From Ghiorsea sp. (GTDB lineage: Bacteria; Pseudomonadota; Zetaproteobacteria; Mariprofundales; Mariprofundaceae): a stretch of 6,582 nucleotides of DNA. Location: NCBI GenBank assembly GCA_021772875.1, contig JAJFLD010000194.1, positions 1 through 6,582 on the forward strand, given 5' to 3'. Below, one piece after another: positions 1-4,724 of the stretch (within the stretch, counting starts at the first letter, position 1; each line of letters starts with the position of its first letter). The notes beneath the pieces were generated by a model that was given only the letters and a program-made list of their open reading frames with translations, had not been told where the DNA came from and searched no databases. Made by a program: the position numbers and the translations under genes.

Positions 1-258
1 GAGACCATCAAGCCATAGCTTTATGACACCGAATTGTTTACCTACAGATTCGCAATGACCCATGTTTTTTAAGGTTTCATGAAGAACATCTGGCTCTAAA
101 CCATAGACCTCAATATCCCAATCTTTGGGCTGCACATTCAAAACCAAATCCCGAACAGATCCCCCAATCAACCATGCTTGTCCACCACAACCTTTGATTC
201 TATCGCAAACAAGCCACAATGCTTTGGGAATGTGTTCTTTATTAATCTTGTGTAACAT
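1..258 (-). CDS. CCA tRNA nucleotidyltransferase / poly(A) polymerase family, N-terminal fragment (3' end outside window)
   Basis: This is the first 86 residues of a class II nucleotidyltransferase of the CCA-adding enzyme/poly(A) polymerase family, which adds or repairs the 3' CCA of tRNA (or adds A tails to RNA). The head domain is plain: the GGSVRD motif is at residues 32-37, and it is followed by the metal-binding pair D46 and D48 in DWDIEVYG. A further conserved-looking stretch, VGKQFGVIKLW, is at 72-82. The ATG at 258 is the only sensible start, because an in-frame TAA lies four codons upstream; I see no strong Shine-Dalgarno sequence before it. The gene is divergent from the bacteriohemerythrin gene. 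The fragment is too short to tell a CCA-adding enzyme from a poly(A) polymerase, or to show whether an HD domain follows, so no symbol is given. The family call is firm. Confidence 0.88.
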   Translation of the reverse strand, partial: MLHKINKEHIPKALWLVCDRIKGCGGQAWLIGGSVRDLVLNVQPKDWDIEVYGLEPDVLHETLKNMGHCESVGKQFGVIKLWLDGL

Positions 259-295
259 AACTGCGCATTATTGGGTTTATTCTTAGAACAAGCAA

Positions 296-309
296 TTGAT
301 ACAAATCTA
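296..309. promoter_or_regulatory. Candidate FNR/ANR-type operator
   Basis: TTGAT-ACAA-ATCTA matches the FNR consensus TTGAT-N4-ATCAA at nine of ten fixed positions. It lies about 46 bp upstream of the start site predicted from the -10 element at 337-342. That is close to, but about 5 bp beyond, the usual class II activator position near -41.5. Oxygen-responsive control of a hemerythrin makes biological sense, but this is inferred from sequence alone. The site lies in a divergent intergenic region, so it could also act on the minus-strand gene. Confidence 0.4.
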
Positions 310-336
310 CTGAACCAAAACTACTTCTTTCTTGTA

Positions 337-342
337 TATACT
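337..342 (+). promoter_or_regulatory. Candidate -10 element for the bacteriohemerythrin gene
   Basis: TATACT matches the sigma-70 -10 consensus at five of six positions and lies 54 bp before the ATG at 397. No good -35 hexamer is seen at 16-18 bp spacing. That would suit an activator-dependent promoter served by the FNR-like box at 296-309. Confidence 0.4.
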
Positions 343-396
343 AAACCTTTTATTAGCGTAACGGTCTATTTTTGAAAGGATCTGGGGGTCACACAT

Positions 397-792
397 ATGG
401 GATTTCAATGGGATGAAAAGTATTCAACAGGCAACAATGAAATTGATAAACAACACAAACAAATTTTCACATATTTAGATGATTTGGAAGCACATATGAA
501 ACAAGGTGCATCTTTAAAATGGGTAACTCATTTTATGACGGCATTGGGACTTTATACCCGCACTCACTTTTGCTTCGAAGAAATCTGCATGCGGAGAACC
601 AAGTGCCCTGTAGCTGATAAGAACAAACAACAACACGGAAAACTGCTAAAGATTTTTGATAAGGCACAAAAACGTTTTGAGAAAGAAGGTGTCAGCGATG
701 AGCTTCTTATTGAAGTCCAAAATTTCTTAACGTCTTGGCTTGTGAATCATATCATGAAAATTGATGTGCATCTCAAAGCTTGCGCCAAATAA
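397..792 (+). CDS. Bacteriohemerythrin (hemerythrin-like O2-binding protein) with an altered ligand set
   Basis: This is a 131-residue single-domain hemerythrin, the usual length for a stand-alone bacterial member. The family holds a non-haem di-iron centre in a four-helix bundle and binds O2 for storage, sensing or delivery. Visible ligands are H20 (DKQHKQIF), H57 and E61 (HFCFEE), H80 (QQHGKLL), and H118 and D123 (NHIMKID). The family-typical HxxxH motif reads NKQQH here: residue 76, which would be the first histidine, is asparagine, although E61-to-76 spacing is the canonical 15. There are four cysteines (59, 64, 70, 129), and C59 sits between H57 and E61. There is no signal peptide or membrane segment, so the protein is probably cytosolic. 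The ATG at 397 follows a G-rich ribosome binding site (GGGGGT, 384-389, 7-base spacing). It appears to be transcribed alone. Family assignment is firm; the metal state is open. Confidence 0.93.
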   Translation: MGFQWDEKYSTGNNEIDKQHKQIFTYLDDLEAHMKQGASLKWVTHFMTALGLYTRTHFCFEEICMRRTKCPVADKNKQQHGKLLKIFDKAQKRFEKEGVSDELLIEVQNFLTSWLVNHIMKIDVHLKACAK

Positions 793-826
793 TATTCATC
801 ATTAAAGCAATTACATTTAAAAAAGA

Positions 827-854
827 TTGCTCATAAAAATTGCCGAATTATACT
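827..854 (+). promoter_or_regulatory. Candidate promoter of the rplY-pth-ychF operon, with a GC-rich discriminator
   Basis: A weak -35 (TTGCTC, 827-832), a 16-bp spacer and a good -10 (TATACT, 849-854) predict a start near 861 and a leader of about 78 nt. The -10 is followed directly by GCGC, a GC-rich discriminator of the type found at stringently controlled ribosomal and tRNA promoters. Control by ppGpp is an inference from that feature. Confidence 0.4.
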
Positions 855-890
855 GCGCAACCTTTTGCTTGACGCTGTTTGAGTAAAAAA

Positions 891-916
891 ATCCGCCACG
901 GGTCGACCCGTCGGAT
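891..916 (+). promoter_or_regulatory. GC-rich hairpin in the rplY leader
   Basis: ATCCG (891-895) pairs with CGGAT (912-916). After a two-base CC bulge, ACGGG (898-902) pairs with CCCGT (907-911) around a TCGA loop, giving ten base pairs in all. The inner part (898-911) is also a perfect 14-bp DNA palindrome. There is no T run behind it, so it is not an ordinary terminator. It lies 12 nt before the rplY ribosome binding site and is most likely a leader structure, or else an operator. Confidence 0.4.
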
Positions 917-925
917 AAAATTATA

Positions 926-938
926 ATTGGAGTCCAAT
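926..938 (+). promoter_or_regulatory. rplY ribosome binding site inside a small inverted repeat
   Basis: GGAG at 929-932 lies 6 bases before the ATG at 939 and fixes that codon as the rplY start, rather than the in-frame TTG at 927. The site is embedded in the inverted repeat ATTGGA-G-TCCAAT, which ends directly against the ATG. As RNA it could fold as ATTGG/CCAAT with a three-base loop. The hairpin is weak by itself but would cover part of the ribosome binding site. Confidence 0.45.
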
Positions 939-1577
939 ATGACTGACTATGTATTAGAAGCAGAACTACGTGAAAACACAGGCAAAGGCCACACACGTCG
1001 CCTACGCCGCGCAGGCAAATTACCTGGCATTATTTATGGTGGCGACAAACCAGATCTCCCTATCATCTTGGACTACAATGAAACAGCTAAAATCATGATG
1101 CGTGATGAAGCTTTTTACACCTCAATGATTGAAGTAAAAGTAAAAGGAAAACGTGGTAAAAACACTGTTTTGCTTAAAGCTACACAGTGGGATTCTATTT
1201 ATGATACACCAACACACTTGGATTTTCTTCGCGTAGCCGCAGCAGATTCAATTCATGCTTCTGTACCTGTGCATGCCATCAATGTTGAAATAAGCCCGGG
1301 TGTTAAAGAAGGCGGCATGCTTCAAATGATTCGCCATGAGCTTGAAGTGGTTTGTCGTGCTGATTCTATTCCTGATTTCATCGAAATTGATTGTGCCAAC
1401 TATGCCATTGATACAACTGTACACATTGATGACATCACATTACCAGCTGGCGTGGAAGTACCTCACGATGCTAACTTCACTATTCTTAATATTGCTGCGC
1501 CAAAAGGACAAGCAGTTGAAACTGATGAAACAGCTGAAGAAGCTGCAAGCGAAGGCGAAGCAGCCGCTGAAAAATGA
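939..1577 (+). CDS. rplY: 50S ribosomal protein L25, long CTC/TL5 form
   Basis: L25 binds 5S rRNA in the central protuberance of the large ribosomal subunit. This 212-residue protein is the long form related to general stress protein CTC and Thermus TL5. The N-terminal 5S-binding domain covers about residues 1-95, with the family signature around residues 20-34 (RRLRRAGKLPGIIYGG). The conserved HLDFLRV is at 93-99. A second beta domain covers about 100-187, including GVKEGGMLQ at 121-129. An acidic, alanine- and glutamate-rich tail fills 192-212, as is common in this form. The start is the ATG at 939, supported by GGAG at 929-932; the TTG at 927 would place the ribosome binding site inside the gene. 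It is the first gene of a translation operon, and its stop overlaps the pth start (ATGA). The leader carries two possible hairpins that may regulate it. Confidence 0.96.
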   Translation: MTDYVLEAELRENTGKGHTRRLRRAGKLPGIIYGGDKPDLPIILDYNETAKIMMRDEAFYTSMIEVKVKGKRGKNTVLLKATQWDSIYDTPTHLDFLRVAAADSIHASVPVHAINVEISPGVKEGGMLQMIRHELEVVCRADSIPDFIEIDCANYAIDTTVHIDDITLPAGVEVPHDANFTILNIAAPKGQAVETDETAEEAASEGEAAAEK

Positions 1578-2161
1578 AAATGCTTGTCGGGCTCGGTAAC
1601 CCGGGTTCGCAGTATGCGAAAACTCGGCATAATATAGGTTTTCGTTTCCTTGATGTATTTGCAAAATCTGAGGGGTTGAGCTTTGGTTCAGCCCCTCGTT
1701 TTTCTGCGGAGACTTGTACTTTCACCTTAAAGAATGAAAAAGTTTTATTGGTCAAACCACAAACATTTATGAACAACAGTGGTGAGTCTGTAAGCAAACT
1801 TGCCAAATATTACGATATTTCCACATCAGACATCACAGTGATTTATGATGACCTTGATTTACCTTCAGGGAAAATTCGCCTGAAAACGGGTGGTGGCCAT
1901 GGTGGCCACAATGGTTTGCGTTCACTCAATCTTCATTTACCCGATACCGATTATACACGCGTTAAAATCGGCATTGGCCGTCCGCCAAGTGGTGACATCA
2001 CACCTTGGGTTTTAGGCTGTGCTGATGAAGGCGACCGCGGCGATGAGTATCGCATTTTTGATGCACTCCTGCCCGAAATACCTCTGCTCTTATCGGGCGA
2101 ACGCGACAAGGCAGCAAACAAGATTCACCACACATTACAAAATACACCTGAAAAAACATAA
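1574..2161 (+). CDS. pth: Peptidyl-tRNA hydrolase
   Basis: Pth hydrolyses the ester bond of peptidyl-tRNAs released early from ribosomes, freeing tRNA for reuse; it is a cytosolic enzyme. The 195-residue length is normal. Family motifs are intact: GLGNPGSQYAKTRHNIGF near the N-terminus with N9 and the catalytic H19, KPQTFMNNSG with M66 and N67, YDDLDLP with D92, and GGGHGGHNGLRS with N113. These correspond to E. coli N10, H20, M67, N68, D93 and N114, all shifted by one. The ATG at 1574 overlaps the rplY stop as ATGA. No Shine-Dalgarno sequence lies at normal distance (the nearest AAGG ends about 18 nt upstream), so translation is probably coupled to rplY. An ATG two codons later is a possible alternative start. 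ychF follows after 9 bp. Confidence 0.97.
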   Translation: MKMLVGLGNPGSQYAKTRHNIGFRFLDVFAKSEGLSFGSAPRFSAETCTFTLKNEKVLLVKPQTFMNNSGESVSKLAKYYDISTSDITVIYDDLDLPSGKIRLKTGGGHGGHNGLRSLNLHLPDTDYTRVKIGIGRPPSGDITPWVLGCADEGDRGDEYRIFDALLPEIPLLLSGERDKAANKIHHTLQNTPEKT

Positions 2162-2170
2162 GGATTCATC

Positions 2171-3268
2171 ATGGCACTTAGCATTGGCATTGTTGGTTTA
2201 CCCAACGTCGGAAAATCTACTCTTTTTAACGCCCTCAATGGTGGTGGTGCAGAAGCTGCTAACTACCCGTTCTGTACCATTGACCCCAATGTTGGCCTTG
2301 TGCCCGTGCCTGATAGTCGCATCGATGCCTTAATCAAGATTGTAAATCCGCAAGCCGTGCAACATGCAGTGGTTGAGTTTGTTGATATTGCAGGTTTGGT
2401 TGCAGGCGCTGCAAGTGGTGAAGGATTGGGTAATAAATTCTTAGGTAACATTCGTGAATGTTCCGCCATCGCCCACGTCGTGCGCTGTTTTGATGACAGC
2501 AATGTCACCCATGTCCATGATAAAGTGGATCCTGTTTCAGACATTGAAACCATAGACACCGAACTGATGCTCAAAGATATGGAAAGCTTAGGTAAATACA
2601 TGGAGCGTCAACAAAAACTCACTCGCTCTGGTGGCAATAAAGATGCAGAGACTGCCCTTGCTGCCATGCAAAGCGTGCTTACTGGCCTTGAAGATGGCAT
2701 CACAGTGCGTCGCCAACAACATGCTGCCTCTGCCTTAGAAATCATTGAGCCTCTTAACCTACTCACAGCAAAACCTGTGTTGTATGTGGCCAATGTTGAT
2801 GATGGTTCATTGCCTGATGGCAATGCTTATGTCGAACAAGTGCGTGCTTATGCCGCCGCTGAAGGTGCTGAAGTTGCAGTGGTATCGGCACAAATTGAGT
2901 CTGAACTGATTGAGATGGATGACGATGATAAAGCTGAGTTTCTGGCCGACTTAGGTTTAACTGAACCTGGCTTAAATACAGTTATCCGCACAGCTTTCAA
3001 ACTCTTAAACCTTGCAACTTATTTTACCGCTGGTGTGAAGGAAGTACGCGCATGGACCATTCATGTTGGTGATACTGCACCCAAAGCAGCTGGCGTTATT
3101 CACACAGATTTCGAAAAAGGTTTCATCCGTGCCGAAGTGATTGCTTATGAGGACTTTGTCCACTTGGGCGGTGAAGCCAAATGTAAGGAAGCTGGAAAAA
3201 TGCGCCTTGAAGGCAAAGATTACATTGTTAAAGACGGCGACGTTTTACACTTCCGTTTTAACGTTTAA
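2171..3268 (+). CDS. ychF: Redox-regulated ATPase/GTPase YchF (Obg/OLA1 family)
   Basis: YchF is a ribosome-associated P-loop NTPase of the Obg family; members usually prefer ATP and have been linked to stress and redox responses. The protein has 365 residues, close to the E. coli length. It shows the P-loop GLPNVGKS at 9-16, the G3-type motif DIAGL at 72-76, a histidine at 114 matching the catalytic loop histidine described in E. coli, a helical insert around 130-190, and a C-terminal TGS domain at about 281-364 (from LATYFTAGVKEVRAW). The base-recognition motif reads NVDD at 208-211, where YchF proteins normally have NxxE. The start is the ATG at 2171, with AAGGA at 2160-2164 overlapping the pth stop. 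It is the last gene of the operon; a minus-strand gene converges 36 bp downstream with no strong terminator visible between them. Confidence 0.96.
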   Translation: MALSIGIVGLPNVGKSTLFNALNGGGAEAANYPFCTIDPNVGLVPVPDSRIDALIKIVNPQAVQHAVVEFVDIAGLVAGAASGEGLGNKFLGNIRECSAIAHVVRCFDDSNVTHVHDKVDPVSDIETIDTELMLKDMESLGKYMERQQKLTRSGGNKDAETALAAMQSVLTGLEDGITVRRQQHAASALEIIEPLNLLTAKPVLYVANVDDGSLPDGNAYVEQVRAYAAAEGAEVAVVSAQIESELIEMDDDDKAEFLADLGLTEPGLNTVIRTAFKLLNLATYFTAGVKEVRAWTIHVGDTAPKAAGVIHTDFEKGFIRAEVIAYEDFVHLGGEAKCKEAGKMRLEGKDYIVKDGDVLHFRFNV

Positions 3269-3304
3269 ACCTTTGCAACTTAATGCGTATTGTTTGTTTG
3301 CATA

Positions 3305-3712
3305 TCAAACATTATCTGCCGCACGACCAAAATAGAGTCTAGAAAAAACAAACACCACTGCGTACATCACAGCTTGGGCGGCAAACGATACTGAAACAAG
3401 AAGAAAGGGAAGAAAATACAAATATTTGGTTGCATCATTCCAACCATCCTCTTTTGCCATCTTCGCCAAAAAAATCCACGGCAAGGATGAAATAAGCAAA
3501 GCAAAGAAATAGATGGTTGGTTTACGCGTGGCAACGATTTCTTGGCCCTCGCCCAACCAAGCCATCACCTGAACGGCCAGTAAACTTACCACAATAAATA
3601 TCGCTAAAGATATAAAACAAAACAACATTGACCCTAATACTCTACTCATAAATGGCCAATCCAAAGGGGGGTGAATATATACTCTACTTTCATCATCAAG
3701 AAACGCTGCCAA
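3305..3712 (-). CDS. Small hydrophobic membrane protein of unknown function, start unresolved
   Basis: I do not recognise this protein. The open frame gives up to 135 residues with a TTG start at 3712. It has a charged N-terminal stretch (about 1-22), then three long hydrophobic segments at about 26-51, 67-84 and 97-123, joined by short polar loops containing WLGEGQEIVATRKP and AKMAKEDGWNDATK. It is therefore probably an inner-membrane protein with three, perhaps four, membrane helices. An ATG at 3649 (residue 22) is the other candidate start, giving 114 residues. Neither start has a clear ribosome binding site, and an in-frame stop lies five sense codons before the TTG. The six codons upstream of and including the TTG still read protein-like (RYQSAL), so an upstream start in another frame, or a frameshift, is possible. 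The gene converges on ychF and is divergent from the FkbM methyltransferase. Its membrane-like composition and length support a real gene. Confidence 0.55.
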   Translation of the reverse strand: MAAFLDDESRVYIHPPLDWPFMSRVLGSMLFCFISLAIFIVVSLLAVQVMAWLGEGQEIVATRKPTIYFFALLISSLPWIFLAKMAKEDGWNDATKYLYFLPFLLVSVSFAAQAVMYAVVFVFSRLYFGRAADNV

Positions 3713-3813
3713 AGCTGACTGATACCGTCAAATAGAATAAAAAATTCCCTCACCTACACTATTCGAAAGTTCTATTAGCCTCTACTTTTATGTTAGTTAC
3801 TATTTATACTTCA

Positions 3814-3822
3814 TGTTATAAG
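3814..3822 (+). promoter_or_regulatory. Candidate extended -10 promoter of the FkbM methyltransferase gene
   Basis: TGTTATAAG fits the extended -10 pattern TGnTATAAT, with five of six hexamer bases and the TG dinucleotide in place. No convincing -35 is present, which extended -10 promoters tolerate. The predicted start would be near 3829, leaving a leader of about 46 nt. Confidence 0.35.
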
Positions 3823-3865
3823 CTTGCTTTTTTTCAACACTAATCAATTGCTGCTTTTCGCTGCT

Positions 3866-3870
3866 GGAGA
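3866..3870 (+). promoter_or_regulatory. Ribosome binding site that decides the FkbM methyltransferase start
   Basis: GGAGA lies 4 bases before the ATG at 3875. This argues against the in-frame TTG at 3824, which has no ribosome binding site and would add 17 residues. An out-of-frame ATG at 3871 lies too close to the site to be used. Confidence 0.6.
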
Positions 3871-3874
3871 ATGC

Positions 3875-4693
3875 ATGAAATTTAGAAATGTACTAGAATT
3901 CCTTGGATTTCGTGGAAAACCAAAATATTACAGCTATACAATTAATCGCTTTGACTTAGGAAAATGGGGCAAGGCTAAATATGCACAGTGGAGCCATCCA
4001 AGGGATGGCATCAGAGATTTTACTGAAGAGATGGTGGATGCTTTCAGTGAAATTTTACAACCTGGTGATTTTTGCATTGATATTGGCGCACATGGCGGTG
4101 ACTCCACATTACCTATTGCCAAAGCCGTCGCTGGTGAAGGTGGTGGTGTTTTAGCCCTTGAACCAAACCCTTACGTATACCACGTACTCGAAAAAACCGC
4201 GCGAACAAACAGGCCTGAAGTGAACATTATGCCCATGATGGCAGCTGCCGCAGATGCGCAAGGGTTTGTAGACTTTGAATATTCAGATAGTGGTTTTTGT
4301 AATGGTGGCCGACATGAAAACATCTCGGCACTTCGGCATGGTCATCCATTTAACTTAACTGTATTTACAGTAAATTTGGAACAAGAGTTAAAAGAAGATT
4401 TTAGTGATTATTTACCACGTTTGAAATTTATTAAAATTGATGCCGAAGGCTATGATTTGTACATCATACGCTCTTTACTTGAAACCATAAAAATATACCG
4501 CCCAATTATAAAAGCTGAAGTATTCGCTCATTCAAATAAAGCCTATCGTTTATCTTTATTAGAATTATTCAAAAGTATAAATTATTCCGTACACAGAGTT
4601 GCCCAAGACCCCATCCAAGCTGGCGAAGAAATGACAGAAGATAATGTGAGTCGTTGGAAACATTATGATATCTTATGTAGACCCAAATCATAA
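3875..4693 (+). CDS. FkbM-family SAM-dependent methyltransferase
   Basis: This 272-residue protein has the class I methyltransferase fold of the FkbM family, whose members O-methylate sugars, polyketides or other small or surface-linked substrates. Motif I for S-adenosylmethionine is DIGAHGGDST at about 69-78. The acidic residue ending strand 2 is E96 in ALEPNPYVY (94-102). The FkbM-type KIDAEGYD is at 187-194, followed by a C-terminal substrate region (IIKAEVFAH and onward). There is no signal peptide or membrane segment, so it is probably cytosolic. The start is the ATG at 3875, chosen for its GGAGA ribosome binding site. No glycan or polyketide gene lies beside it, so the substrate cannot be inferred. 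It stands alone between ychF and glnE and converges on glnE with a 31-bp gap. The 3' half looks more AT-rich than its neighbours, which hints at acquisition but is not proof. Confidence 0.88.
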   Translation: MKFRNVLEFLGFRGKPKYYSYTINRFDLGKWGKAKYAQWSHPRDGIRDFTEEMVDAFSEILQPGDFCIDIGAHGGDSTLPIAKAVAGEGGGVLALEPNPYVYHVLEKTARTNRPEVNIMPMMAAAADAQGFVDFEYSDSGFCNGGRHENISALRHGHPFNLTVFTVNLEQELKEDFSDYLPRLKFIKIDAEGYDLYIIRSLLETIKIYRPIIKAEVFAHSNKAYRLSLLELFKSINYSVHRVAQDPIQAGEEMTEDNVSRWKHYDILCRPKS

Positions 4694-4724
4694 AGTAAAA
4701 CACACCTATCCATATTGTTAATAT

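Noticed and set aside
806..843. AGCAAT (806-811) can pair with ATTGCT (826-831), or GCAATT (807-812) with AATTGC (838-843): possible terminator or switch after the hemerythrin gene.
   Set aside because: The stems are six AT-rich pairs with long loops and no T run follows. The second arm overlaps the predicted -35. Too weak to call a terminator or riboswitch.
869..874. TTGACG as a -35 hexamer of a second rplY promoter.
   Set aside because: No acceptable -10 lies 16-18 bp downstream; the expected place holds the GC-rich start of the leader hairpin.
927..929. TTG as the rplY start codon.
   Set aside because: It would overlap the GGAG ribosome binding site that serves the ATG at 939, and L25 proteins do not carry the extra residues MESN.
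1893..1909. Inverted repeat GTGGCC-ATGGT-GGCCAC within pth.
   Set aside because: It encodes the conserved GGGHGGHNG loop of peptidyl-tRNA hydrolase, so the repeat follows from the glycine and histidine codons.
3295..3311. Inverted repeat TGTTTG-catat-CAAACA between the convergent ychF and membrane protein genes, a possible two-way terminator.
   Set aside because: The stem is six pairs with only two G-C pairs and no T run follows on either strand; it also overlaps the stop codon of the minus-strand gene.
4712..4724. Inverted repeat ATATT-GTT-AATAT between the convergent methyltransferase and glnE genes.
   Set aside because: Five A-T pairs only; expected by chance in AT-rich spacer DNA and unlikely to terminate transcription.
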